Numbered from the stretch's first letter, positions 25,345 to 35,463 are shown. The stretch is DNA of 64,000 bases from Calliphora vicina (GCF_958450345.1 NC_088780.1:59865533-59929532), one strand, 5' to 3'. Numbers and translations: made by a program. Notes: generated from the letters alone by a model not told the origin.

Positions 25345-25425
25345 GAGTCTCTGACAGGAATCGAACTCGCAACTCTCAGATTGATAGTCCAGCACACTAT
25401 CTTCTAGTACATCGGGTCACCCATT
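25345..25425 (-). repeat. tRNA-derived, SINE-like fragment
   Basis: Read on the minus strand it gives TGTGCTGGACTATCAATCTG followed by GAGTTGCGAGTTCGATTCC. The latter is close to the RNA polymerase III B box (GGTTCGANTCC). A clean cloverleaf with paired acceptor stem is not visible, so a functional tRNA is unlikely. Confidence 0.45.
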
Positions 25426-26494
25426 TTGAGTCCCAATGATAATCACCGCAGTCTTAAATAAAAAATATCATTCAACAATTGTAATGCTTTTTGATAATTC
25501 TATTTAAATTTTTGAAGCCGAATTTATTTAGATGTTAACCTAAATACATGATGAATGCTCCAAAATCCATTTAAATTTTTTCACCAAAAAATTAAACACC
25601 CAACGAGTTTTTTTTTTAAATATAATTTAAATGATAAAAAGGTGGTTTTTAAATCTACATGTAGAATAGAAACATTTAGAGAAATTTATGCAGAACATCC
25701 TCTCCCTACTAATCCTATACATATTGGGGCACATGAATTCAGAAAGTCAAATATTATCCTAATAATTACTAAACAAATTTGAAGTATTAGACAGTTTAAA
25801 ATTGAATTGATCAATTGATTAAGATTGTCTAAGAAACTCTACGGAAATTTAAAACAAAGAATTTGAAAACTTAAGTAAATACATAGTAATTTATTGCAAT
25901 AATAAAATGAATTGAATCAGACTATTTTCATGTATAATTACCAAATTTAATTTATGAGCTCAATATTTTTTTTACTTTCTACTTATTTGTTAAATAAAAC
26001 TTTGAAATTCAACAAAAACCAACTATTTTTAAGTGCATATTTTTTATATTTTAAGAGCATATTTTTCGTTTTTAAGTGCATATTTTATGCGCATAAAACA
26101 CTTTTTTTAGAGCATATTTTTGGTTGCTCTGGTTATCACAAACAGCGGAAAATATATTTTTATTTTTCTGATTTACCAAGCTTCATATTCCATCTACATA
26201 CAAAAAGGTAAAAATACAACTTAAAGAAAACCTTGTACTATCCTGCTTAATAACAACTTTGAAAACAATTCTTCATAAAAAAAATTTCTGAAAAATTTTT
26301 TACATTTAAATAGTTGCCACTACCAAACCACTGAAGTTATTAATAAATATTAAATATTTTTAAGTACAGCAACAACTATAGATTGAAACTACATAACAAT
26401 AAATCAACTATGCCAAAGTTTTTTTTTTATTTTGCGCCATTAAATTGTTGATTTCTCCCATAGTGCGACAGTACTTTCTTACTTGATTGCTATT

Positions 26495-26600
26495 ATGTTG
26501 TTGTTGTTTTTATAGCAGCAGTGATTGCGAGTTGACAGCCCTTGGCCGAGTGAACTCGGGTCAATCCGGTGCGTAGAACCGGCTGTCGTGGGAATGTTGT
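26495..26600 (+). repeat. GC-richer dispersed repeat fragment
   Basis: It contains a GTTGTTGTTG run, then CCTTGGCCGAGTGAACTCGG, GTCAATCCGGTGCG and ACCGGCTGTCGTGGGAA. Base composition is much richer in G+C than its surroundings. I associate similar sequence with repeats in calyptrate and tephritid flies, from memory only. Confidence 0.4.
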
Positions 26601-26754
26601 TATTATGTACATTATGCAGGGTCGATTTGTATGGACTACCAAAAAGTATTGGATAAAAGACGAAATGCGCAAGATAGGATTTGATTTTAGACCTATGGTT
26701 TCTTGGGGAAAATTTCTTAGAATTTTCCGTAGAATGCGTTTCTGCTATACAACA

Positions 26755-27724
26755 TATTTACATCTATATTTTATTATTGTAATTTTGCATTCTCCTTTAT
26801 TGTTAACAATGGAATTATTCGAAATTTTCTGGTTTAAACTAGGCCCTAATTTTGTAAATCACGTCACCAAAATTATATTTATGTGGAAAGCAAAAACAAA
26901 ATTCTAAAAATTTGTTTTTGTTTTATATACAAAATTTTCAAATTATGAAACAAAGTATAACAAGTAGTCCAACTCTTTGACAGCAGTACCTAACTCTATA
27001 CATGTGTTAGTGAAAAAGTACCTTAGTCTAAATATGTGTTAGTAACAAAAATGTATATGTGTTGGTGCCTTTTCAATTTTCACCAGACACACAGAGTTCT
27101 AAAAAAATGTTTAAATTTTAATTTATTTAAATTTTGTTCTATTTTCAATACCAAAAATTTAAACTCTGTTCTATATTTTAAAACCTACCACAAACAAAAT
27201 AAAACGTCAAAATTAATAAAAAAAATATTTTTTAGTTTGTGCGAAATGGACGTGCTTCGGAAAAGAAAAAGTGCTAAATGTGTTGAAAAAAATTATAAAA
27301 TAATGTGTGTTAGTGAATTTACGCATATCAAACTATATTTATTGGACAATTTATAGTTAAAATTTCGAGACTTTTGATGTGTATAATTCTCTCACAAGAG
27401 TGTTGAATTTACACAGTACCCGTATATGTGAGAGAGTAAATTTATAAAATAGAGAGTTGGACTACTTGGTATACTTTGTTATGAAAGGAAAATTAATGCT
27501 TGAATTTTGGTGCTTTTGTTCTGTTCAGAATTTGTATATAAAACACAAACAAATTTTGAAAATTTTTTAAATTTTGTTTTTGCTTTCCACATAAATATCA
27601 CTTTGGTGACGTGATTTACAAAATTAGGGCCTAGTTTAAACCAGAAAATTTCGAATAATTCCATTGTTAACAATAAAGCAGAATGCAAAATTACAATAAT
27701 AAAATATACATGTAAATATTCAAA
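26755..27724. mobile_element. Palindromic element with ~240-bp arms
   Basis: The left arm (26755-26985) and the right arm (27450-27724) match inverted. Examples are TATTTTATTATTGTAATTTTG, AAACTAGGCCCTAATTTTG, GTGGAAAGCAAAAACAAAAT and AGTCCAACTCT with AGAGTTGGACT. Frames 26569-26907 and 27479-27688 are the two arms read in opposite directions. The 450-bp spacer shares ACAAGAGTGTTGAATTTACA-like sequence with 35015-35065. Confidence 0.65.
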
Positions 27725-28304
27725 ATTAGGGCCTATATTTTAGTAAATTATTTGCATAATATTTTTTGTTCGTCATTCTTTGGAATAATAGAGGAAATAA
27801 AAAAATACTAGATCACTCGAAAACCTGTATACTTTTATTCAAAGAAAATTAAACTCGAATTATTGACGACCCTATTGTTTACCAAATTTTACAATATTCA
27901 ATTGATTTTCGCACGGGTTCTAGTTATCCGATTGCACTTAAATTTAGCATTATTCAGGTTTATTAATAAGCCAATAAAGAACCAAATAAAACCCATCCAA
28001 AGCAAATCTATTTTTTAAGAACATGTCTAATGTACATATCTTTTTTTGTTATTTTTATGTACATATGTACTAACATGTATTTATTCTATGTCCTTATGTA
28101 ATCTGTTATACACGAACATTTAAAATAGCGGTGGCATTGCTTATTTTATTTTAAAAGTTGTATTACTCCACAACAGCACAACAATGGCGGTTTGTTGATT
28201 TCACAGTGAAGTTATCTTGGCATGTAAATTCTTATGTATGTAGTACATTCTAGTCTGCATCTATATATACGAGGATTGTACAAATATTCAAACAACTTAA
28301 CCGA
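27725..28304. other. AT-rich sequence with one repeat arm
   Basis: The only structure seen is 27911-28036, the inverted counterpart of 21318-21425. Confidence 0.5.
27911..28036 (-). repeat. Inverted counterpart of 21318-21425
   Basis: It runs from GCACGGGTTCTAGTTATCCG to ACATGTCTAATGTACA, an imperfect inverted match to the upstream arm. Confidence 0.55.
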
Positions 28305-28530
28305 AAACCCTGATTTTTCCGCAATTTTTTTTTTTGCCAAGCGGTTAATTTAAAAGGTTTATTATCGGTTAACCGTTTTACCAGGTTCTTAACAACCGGG
28401 TATGCCTATTTTACCCTGATTTTTTGTTTTCGCAATTTTGTCTTTTTTGTGAACTGGTTAATTTAAGAGGTTGATTTTCGGTTAACAGGTTTACGCGGAT
28501 TTTTATCATTCGGTTAACCGGTTCCTAAAT
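28305..28530. repeat. Cluster of CGGTTAACCG-type motifs
   Basis: AACCGAAAACCC, GCGGTTAATTTAA, CGGTTAACCG, CAACCGGGTA, GGTTAATTTAAGAGG and CGGTTAACCGG occur in two similar ~115-bp halves. This resembles the ACCGGTT patch at 840-958. Confidence 0.45.
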
Positions 28531-28701
28531 CAATAAATTTAATATTTTGGCGGAGTTTTTATTTATGTATATTCACAAGTACTTAACCTTAAAATATTTC
28601 ACTTAAAATAATGTGAATTTTCTAAGTTCACCACTTAGAAAAAGTGTCATTAAGTAAGAAACTATTATTTATTAAGCATGTATGTTTAGGGTGGCCCTTA
28701 A

Positions 28702-28858
28702 CCCTTTCACGCACAAAACTTCTACGCAAAAGTTTTTGAGAATCTGACTGCACTTTGTGAGACATTAAGAGCTATTTTAAACATACATAAAAAGAAAAAT
28801 TAAAAAAATGTAAGTAGATTACTGAAAATCCCTTGGGACAAATGTGTCCCAATATGCA
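28702..28858 (+). mobile_element. Short piggyBac-like remnant
   Basis: It is flanked by TTAA on both sides (28698-28701, 28859-28862) and starts CCCTTTCACGCAC, similar to CCYTT-type piggyBac ends. The right end GGGACAAATGTGTCCCAATA lacks a matching CCCTTT terminus but contains the GGGACA/TGTCCC pair also seen in the relative at 33225-33588. It interrupts TAGGGTGGCCC...GGGCC, a hAT-like end resembling the terminus at 40500. Confidence 0.45.
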
Positions 28859-28937
28859 TTAAGGGCCGACTATCCCTGAACTGAGAAATTAGTATCAGGA
28901 GGTAATAAATACATTTTCAAACTGAAATAAAACATTA

Positions 28938-29510
28938 AGGGTCCTCATGTAAACGCCTCGCAAACTGTGCAATCTGTGCATTTTTACACTCTCGCAAATG
29001 AACTGTCAAAAAATGTATGGAAATTCGTTTGCACAACCCCGATAAGTTTGCGCGACAATTTCGACTCGCAAACTTGAATTTGTTGTGCAATTGATGAATC
29101 AGCTGCTTTTGTTTACTTTTATTTATGAAAAATAAAAATCAAATAAAATATAAATATTTTGTTCATGTGAAAATTGTGTATCTTTGGAACAGAATGATTG
29201 GATTGAATGGCATTGTGTATGGAAACATTAACCAACAGCTAGAACATAAACAAATTCTTCCAAACTATGTATACCATCGTTTGTTCCAAAGATTTAACTT
29301 TCATTCAACATTTCTAGAGTTTAAATTTATACAATTTGAAAATTTTTTTTAAAGTTTTTGTGAATTTATTTTTATTTGACATTTTTATCAAATAGAGAGA
29401 AATTTAATGCATAAACTTGCACAAAATTGAAACGGTGGGTTCATAAAACACGTCACGAAAATTTGCACAATTGAACAAAAGGGAAACTTAAGCGTTTAAA
29501 TGAGTACCCT
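28938..29510. mobile_element. MITE with AGGGTNCTCAT ends
   Basis: Ends AGGGTCCTCATGTAAACGC and GCGTTTAAATGAGTACCCT are bordered by TA (28936-28937, 29511-29512). Inner matches include CGCAAACT and TTGTGCAA with TTGCACAA. The 75-codon frame at 29125-29352 has no recognised domain. Confidence 0.65.
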
Positions 29511-29689
29511 TATTGATTTTAATTAGACAAATATATTTCATTGCTTATTTTAAGAATTAAAAAGCTACAAAACAATTTCTGTTTGATATGAAGCATAAAT
29601 GCACATTTCATATTGCACTCTTAGCACATTGCAGACATCGTTTACGTGAAGCTTTTTCCATCACCCTTTTTTTGTTATGGATGTTTACA

Positions 29690-29911
29690 CTTGAGCTTTT
29701 TCTCACCTCACACCCTGAAAAGTATGAAGTGGATGTTCTAGCACCTCTCGGTAATTCGGATCATTGTACCATTTCTGCCACCTTTTCGCTCTCGGAACTT
29801 CGCAATGTTTCACTAACAGCTGCGAAACGTTCAATTTTTATCTACAAAAAGGCTCGTTGGGCTGAGCTCAACGATTTTTTCGGCATTTTAATTGGAAACT
29901 TTGTTTCCTAG
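29690..29911 (+). pseudogene. LINE endonuclease, C-terminal fragment
   Basis: The frame reads L-F-L-T-S-H-P-E-K-Y then V-L-A-P-L-G-N-S-D-H-C-T-I. The S-D-H motif with a following hydrophobic residue is the C-terminal signature of apurinic-like LINE endonucleases, where the histidine is catalytic. Upstream residues of the domain are missing or scrambled. A stop at 29909 breaks the frame before the linker, which continues in another frame at about 29929-30123. Confidence 0.7.
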
Positions 29912-30269
29912 ACAATAACGTCGATCCCATGGCGAAAATGGTTGAAAAAGTAATCATGTTTGGAATGAAGACTTTCATTCCAACAAAGAAATCTTCGATT
30001 AGACCTAGACAAAAATCTTGGTTTAATCAGACGTGCAAAATAGCAATCAGATCCAGAGAGGAAGCATTCAGAACTTGGAGCAATAACCAAAACGTGCTAG
30101 TTCCTCAATTCCGACTCTTTTAAAGGATGACCAAACATTCACTGACCCAGTTGATAAAGCTAACCTTTTAGCTGAATTATTCGCAAGAAATTCTCACTTG
30201 CCGGAAAGTGATCAACCACTGCCCGAACTCGAAAGAGTATCAGTGACTATTCCAAATATATTCTTTCGA

Positions 30270-31117
30270 GCTCGTGCTATTAAAAGGTTTTATCGGATCT
30301 CAACGTAAATAAGTCTCCTGGGCCAGATGGTATACCAGCACTGGTCTTGAAGCAGTGTTCTTCGACGCTAGCTCGTCCATTAGCTAACCTTTTCAGCACT
30401 TTATACTGTGCCGGCAAATTTCCTGTATGTTGGAAGGTTGCTAATGTAACGCCAATTCCTAAAAAGGGAAATTGAAAATTATCGCCCAAAAGCAATTTGT
30501 TCTGCACTTTCCAAAGTTATGGAGAGTATGGTTAATAACCATCTTGTGAAATATTTAGAGTCCAACAATTTACTCAGCAACCGGCAGTATGGTGTCGTGG
30601 TGTAAAGTGGTGGCTCTGGATATTTCTAAAACGTGCATGGTGCGCTTTAAACAAAACTTATTGCTTTTGGTGTCGGTAATAATTTCTCTCGATTTATATC
30701 GAGCTTTCTCAGAGATCGGACTATACGAGTTGTTATAGATGGAATCTCATCAAACGAGTTCAAGACCCATTCAGGGATACCGCAAGGTTCCGTTATTTCT
30801 CCTGCTCTATTTCTTATTTTTCTAAACGACGTTCTACGTCAAACTTCCAACCCTATCTATTATTTTGCAGATGACAGCAACATTTGCCATTCTTATTCAT
30901 TGAGTTATAGACCAAGCCTGTCAGAGATTGGAGCAATGAGGCAAAACATGAATGATTCCCTCAATCGGGTCCTTATGACAATCTCTGAATGCGAATAGGG
31001 TCGCTTTCAACGCTCGCAAGACTATGTTGCTTCATCTGTATTTATGGATGGTGTAAATATTGTGGAATCAGACGCTCTTGATGTTCTCGGCATGAAAATA
31101 CAATGTGATGTCCGTTG
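30270..31117 (+). pseudogene. LINE reverse transcriptase fragments
   Basis: Motifs in order: N-K-S-P-G-P-D-G-I-P (30305-30335), then K-V-A-N-V-T-P-I-P-K with a frameshift near 30468, and V-V-A-L-D-I-S near 30606-30640, where the rest of motif A appears deleted. Next come S-G-I-P-Q-G-S-V-I-S-P-A (30770-30805) and Y-F-A-D-D-S (30862-30880), the catalytic motif C. Several frames are needed, and an in-frame stop lies near 30998. The product is not functional. Just past the palm the sequence is cut by the Transib-like element at 31118. Confidence 0.85.
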
Positions 31118-32393
31118 CACAGTGGGAGAAAACCCTAATTTAGTGGAACTAAATTCGTATCTTCTAAACGCTTGTCTAAATTAATTTCATTTATATGGAA
31201 ATATTGCAGGCAAGGAAGTAATCTAATAAAGTAATGCAAAATGGATACTGCTACTTCAGTAGAATGAGCGGGAGAGGCTGCTAAACTACACTACCTCGGA
31301 AGAAATTCTATACTATTCTATACTATTTAAATCTATAGATTTTGGACATTTACCCTATTGCCGGCATAGGTCGAAATATAATTATTATAAATAATTTAGT
31401 TATAATTAAACAATGAAACTAACAATTGTTACAATTTTGTGAATTTTTATTATGAGATTTTTAAAATTTATTTTAATTAGTCGTCTTCAGAGTCTGATAA
31501 ATCACTAGGAAGTAATGGATCCAACAAAAGTTACCTAACATCTTTCGATAACGGTTCCACTTTTTTATAGCTTGCAGATGAAGTTCTGGACAATGTGGAT
31601 ATAACACAACGTTAAAACAAATATATTAATATTGACATAAAACGCTTTGCAAATGATATATTTTTAATCTAAATAAAGCACTACCATAGTTAAAAGGACT
31701 CATAATTTTATGTCAAATTTGGTATATGGGCATTTGTTTTTAGCAACTTGTAAGTAGTTAGAATTACATAAATTTCATTTTTATATAATGTAATTACCAA
31801 TAACACTTCTTATATACAATCTTAAAAAAATAAGGAACAAATTTAGTACGAGATTTTACATCGTCCCAACGATAATAATTTCTTAAAAAAATTATATAAA
31901 TTCACCTCGCACTTTTTCGCAGCTGAATTTTTCACCATATGTAGTCTATAATATGGCCTTGATATTGGTAAACAAATTAGGACTGCATCTCACAGCATTA
32001 GCAACCTTCCGAAAATTCAGAAAGTAAAACAAAAAATTCTATAAGAATATGGCCTTTGGTTATCACAAATAGCTTAAAATATATTTTTATTTTTCTGATT
32101 TACCAGGCCTCATATTCCATCTACATAAAAAAAAGTAAAAATACAACTTAAAGAAAACCTTGTACCATTCAGTTTAATAACAACTTTGAAACCAATTCTT
32201 CATAAAAAAAATTTCTGAAAATTGTTTTGCATTTAAATAGTTGTCAATACCAAACCACTGAAGTTATTAATAAATGTTAAATATTCTTAAGTACAGCAAC
32301 AACTATAGAGTGAAACTACATAACAATAAATCAAATATGCGAAATTTTTTTTTTTTATTTTGCGCCACTAAATTGTTGATTTCTCCCACAGTG
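31118..32393 (+). mobile_element. Transib-like element copy B, inserted in the LINE
   Basis: Ends CACAGTGGGAGAAAACCC and ATTTCTCCCACAGTG are flanked by CGTTG at 31113-31117 and 32394-32398. The LINE frame continues across the duplication with one CGTTG, so the duplication is exactly 5 bp. At 1276 bp it has no transposase frame. Single-copy GTAATTAC (31790) and GTTATCAC (near 32058) mark where copy A received its hAT insertions. Assignment to Transib rests on the terminal heptamer and the 5-bp GC-containing duplication. Confidence 0.8.
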
Positions 32394-32990
32394 CGTTGGT
32401 CTAAACACATTTTTCAAGTGTCGAAAGAAGCATTCAAGTGTCTCGGATTTCTGAAACGGTGTAGGAATTACTTCACTCCATCTGATCTCCTCACTATTTA
32501 CACCACCTATTTCCGACCGAAAATGGAATACAACTCCCATGTATGGGCCGGTGCTTCAAAGTCTATTTTGGAGCTTCTCGACTGCGTACAGGAGAGGACG
32601 AAGGTGATTATTGGTGACAGTAGGGTATCCAACTCCAATGTGGGCTGTGTTTCGCTGTTCTATCGTTACTAAAATGAACGATAGATTTTTACGTAATACA
32701 CTTTTTCATCAAGAACACATCCCTTTGTGGTCGATTGAACAGTGGACCCCACAACACATGACAGGGAAAATTCGTTCTTTAGCGTTACTGTCCGTATGTG
32801 GAACAAACTTCCCGCTGAAGTCGTTCCTATTATTTTCAACGTCGGAAAGTTCAACTCGAATGTGCACAAACACTACTCCCTCTTTCCTCCCTCCCATAAC
32901 CTATTTTCCTAGTTCCAACACAATGCTTTGCATGAGTAGGGGTCATCCCCTGAGTCCTGGTCCAAGAAGAAAAAAATGTTGATGGTAAGG
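32394..32990 (+). pseudogene. LINE C-terminal region fragment
   Basis: It reads W-S-K-H-I-F-Q-V-S-K-E-A, then F-L-K-R-C-R-N-Y-F, and Y-F-R-P-K-M-E-Y-N-S-H-V-W-A-G-A, the usual post-palm region of CR1/Jockey-type polymerases. A frame change lies near 32610-32650, after which residues such as L-R-N-T-L-F-H and W-N-K-L-P-A-E-like sequence (32800-32820) appear in other frames. Confidence 0.75.
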
Positions 32991-33224
32991 CGTAGTAAAA
33001 CTTGTCTAAATTCGAGAGAAGTTAATAATTGCGACTATTGTTACAGAAATGTAAATTCCTTCTTAGTTCCGTGAAAGAGGCATAATAGAAGCTATACATG
33101 GCACCCCCATAGCTGGTTCAGTGGACCAGTAGCTTCGGAATATTCTAGTAGTTTTATAGGCCTAAATATAAAAAAAATGTATAAACATCATAAAACATTG
33201 AAGGGAAAATTTCCACACACTCGA

Positions 33225-33588
33225 CCTTTCACGCATATTGGGACACCGGTGTCCCTTACAAGAAATCTCGTATTGCGGATAGTTCAAAATCATCTTTTTA
33301 GCAAATATCAATCTTTAATTACCATTCTAACAAAATCAATCGAAAAACTGCTTTGAAACTGCACTAATGTATTAGAAATCACTTTTAAATATTATACAAA
33401 AAAAACTTCGAAATTATCAAAACTAAAGTTGAATTATTTGTTTCACTTTTCCTGATCAGAGGTGCCAAACTTCAAAGAAACTAAAGTTTTGTTTATAAAT
33501 AGTCGGTTTGTATTGCAATTGATTACAAAAAGAAGTTTAATTTTAAAATATCCAATGTTAAACATTTGGGACACCGGTGTCCCATATG
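33225..33588. mobile_element. piggyBac-like MITE with internal palindromes
   Basis: It starts CCTTTCACGCATATTGGGAC and ends with GGGACACCGGTGTCCC then ATATG. The perfect 16-bp palindrome GGGACACCGGTGTCCC occurs at 33240-33255 and 33568-33583. The left end resembles the remnant at 28702. TTAA is not preserved at either edge, so the family call is tentative. Confidence 0.4.
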
Positions 33589-34199
33589 TAGGGTTGCCAG
33601 ATTCAGATTTGCAAAAAGCTGGACATTGAGGTCTAAATAGCTGTACAAATCGAAAAAAAAACTGGATTATTATTAAAATATATTTTTATCCATTGTAATC
33701 AACATATATTTGTATTACATGGTGCTACATTGAAAAAAATACTTGGAAAACGACAAAGCGTGGATTATAGGTCTTGTTGAGTATATTACAAATTGTATCA
33801 AAAACTTGTTTAAACCGATTTTAACAAGTAATGTCTCGATTTTTTCTCTATACAATTTTCTTTAAAACACTGTACAAAAAATAAGTTTTCATAGAAAATA
33901 CATTTTATGAAAGTTTAATTCTTTGCCTTTCCATAACCATAACTATTTTTTTTTGGTCTAAAAATGTGTGAGTTAGAGGTACTAAAGTAACACTGCCACT
34001 TTATTTCGCTTTTGAGCTTACGGATTTTGGCCAATTCCAAACCTAGAGGTTTGTAAACCATTTTGAAAATGTTTACAAACTTCCTCTAAATTTGTTCGTA
34101 TTAATATTTCAGGTCGAATGACGTTCGGTTTATTTCTTTAGTATAAAGATTGTTTAAAATAGTAAAAACTCTTTCACAAAAATTCGATGTGATTCGAAT
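33589..34199. other. AT-rich sequence, nothing recognised
   Basis: No coding or repeat signature was identified by eye. Confidence 0.5.
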
Positions 34200-34870
34200 T
34201 TCAACCTGATAACTATATTTGTAAGAAATTTATGAGGATTTTAGTGATTTTCAGGAGTGGACCTTATATGGGATCTATGGTCAAATATGGACCGATATTC
34301 GCAAAATCCTGTAGTATGATTTCTAAATGTAAATTACGGATCTGTATAAAATTCTGTTTTGATATTTTTTAGATATTTGTGTAGGTTATTGTGTTTTTCG
34401 GAAGTGGTCCTTATATGGGAGCTATAACCAATTATCGGCCGATCTTCATGGAATTAGGTACAGCGATTTTGGTATATGAGACAGTTATGCTTATTTAAGT
34501 GATTTTCGGAAGTGAACATTATATTGGGGCTGTGGTCAAATATGGACCGATCCACAAAAAAATTGTTTTTGTGATTTTTTTTAAGCACGAAACTTATTTT
34601 TCCTGAATTTTGTGGGGATACTGCAATTTTGTAGGCATTTACAGATCATAGAACCATATTTCGGGGAGAAATTTGTATGGGGGCTAGGAGAAATCATTTA
34701 CCGATTCTTATAATTTTTGCCAGATTTAGTATTTTTAACATAAAATTAACGTGTGTAAAATTGTATGGTATTATCTGCAATATATTTGCACAAATAACAA
34801 AAACTATGTTAAAATTATCAAGTTTTTTTTTAGGTTGTCTCATACTTTGGTTCATAACTCAATAACAAAA
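34200..34870 (+). repeat. mini-me/DINE-type interspersed repeat, copy 3 (lacks core end)
   Basis: Modules TTATATGGGATCTATGGTCA, GGACCGATATTCGCAAAATC and TATGGGAGCTATAACC follow the same order as in 11866-12350. The GTCY tract and terminal GGGTATAA end are absent, so this copy is truncated on its 3' side. Confidence 0.6.
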
Positions 34871-35274
34871 TACACACAAAAACATTTACAATTTTGCATT
34901 TGCAATGATGCAATACCATTCACACTTAACAGTGAACTCCGCTTATGTGATGGTGAAAGTGTGTGTTAGAATTGCAATTTTGTGCAATTTTCAAGAAAAA
35001 GTTTTGAAGTTAAATCTATCTCTCAAGTGTGTTGAATTCACATACTACTTATATGTGGGAAGAGAGAGAAGTTGTTGTTGTAGAAAAAATGAGTGGCTTC
35101 CCTTCTTGTTATTCTTTGATAGAAAGTAACAGGTACATTTAAGTCGTTTTCCATATTTTTCAACATACATACTGTTAAATATCGTTCCTTAATATTTTTC
35201 AACTTTCACTGGTAACGTTTTTGTAGATCTCGTCTAGTAGATTCCATATATATAAAAATCTTTCACATTTTTGA
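34871..35274. other. Repeat-related sequence
   Basis: 35010-35070 (CTCTCAAGTGTGTTGAATTC then CTTATATGTGGGAAGAGAGA) resembles the spacer of the 26755-27724 palindrome (27390-27440). Nothing else was recognised. Confidence 0.4.
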
Positions 35275-35458
35275 TATACCCGAGGTGCCCCACTTTGGGG
35301 CATTGTGGCTCGGCCACCCTAGGTGTTATAATCCCAAATTCAAATCTTAAACTAAATCAATACCTCCTGTATAGCCACGGGAAATTTTATTAAAATCGGG
35401 CAATTCGTTTAGAAGTTACAGATTTATTTCCAATTTTTTCTCCAGATCCCCCACTGTG
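35275..35458 (-). mobile_element. Truncated Transib-like end
   Basis: On the minus strand it begins CACAGTGGGGGATCTGGAGA and continues through GGAAATAAATCTGTAACTTC and TAAACG, matching the 39201 end. The outer flank is CAACG, equal to CGTTG next to the heptamer. The inner part shows ACCCGAGGTG, as at 39372 and 17150. The partner end was not found. Confidence 0.55.
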
Positions 35459-35463
35459 CAACG

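Larger units (their letters stand above)
24330..26131. mobile_element. Second, distinct hAT-type insertion in copy A
   Basis: Ends read CAGGGCAACCAAAAT and ATTTTTGGTTGCTCTG, flanked by GTTATCAC at 24322-24329 and 26132-26139. Element B has the uninterrupted sequence TTGGTTATCACAAATAG at the same position. Subterminal regions are rich in GCATATTTT (24447-24555, 26033-26120), as in the hAT pair above. The interior holds a nested MITE (24819-25082) and a tRNA-like stretch (25345-25425). No transposase is visible. Confidence 0.85.
22175..26465 (+). mobile_element. Transib-like element copy A, split by two hAT insertions
   Basis: The left end reads CACAGTGGGAGAAAACCC and the right end TTTCTCCCATAGTG, flanked by CGACA on both sides (22170-22174, 26466-26470). 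It is paralogous to copy B (31118-32393). Shared stretches include ACCCTATTGCCGGCATAGGT and GAAGTAATGGATCCAACAAA, and B shows A's pre-insertion sequence. Removing the hAT elements leaves about 1.4 kb, close to B. No transposase frame is visible. Known Transib elements have CACWATGG-like ends and 5-bp duplications; the match here is by termini and duplication only. Confidence 0.7.
29690..32990 (+). mobile_element. Broken non-LTR retrotransposon (LINE), Jockey/CR1-like
   Basis: Successive frames encode the end of an endonuclease, a linker, reverse transcriptase and a C-terminal region, all on the plus strand and in the usual LINE order. They are broken by frameshifts, a deletion in the palm, and the 1276-bp Transib-like element at 31118-32393. 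The 5' half of the endonuclease and any ORF1 are missing, so the copy is 5'-truncated. RT style (I-P-Q-G-S with F-A-D-D-S) suggests the Jockey/CR1 group; finer placement needs a tree. A poly(A) or repeat tail was not located with confidence. Confidence 0.8.

Noticed and set aside
25345..25425. Functional tRNA gene on the minus strand
   Set aside because: B box is present but no complete cloverleaf or acceptor stem could be drawn; tRNA-derived repeat is more likely.
26569..26907. 112-codon frame as a small gene
   Set aside because: Its second half is the palindrome arm and the same peptide appears in the opposite arm at 27479-27688.
29125..29352. 75-codon frame as a conserved gene
   Set aside because: It lies wholly inside a TA-flanked MITE and shows no motif.
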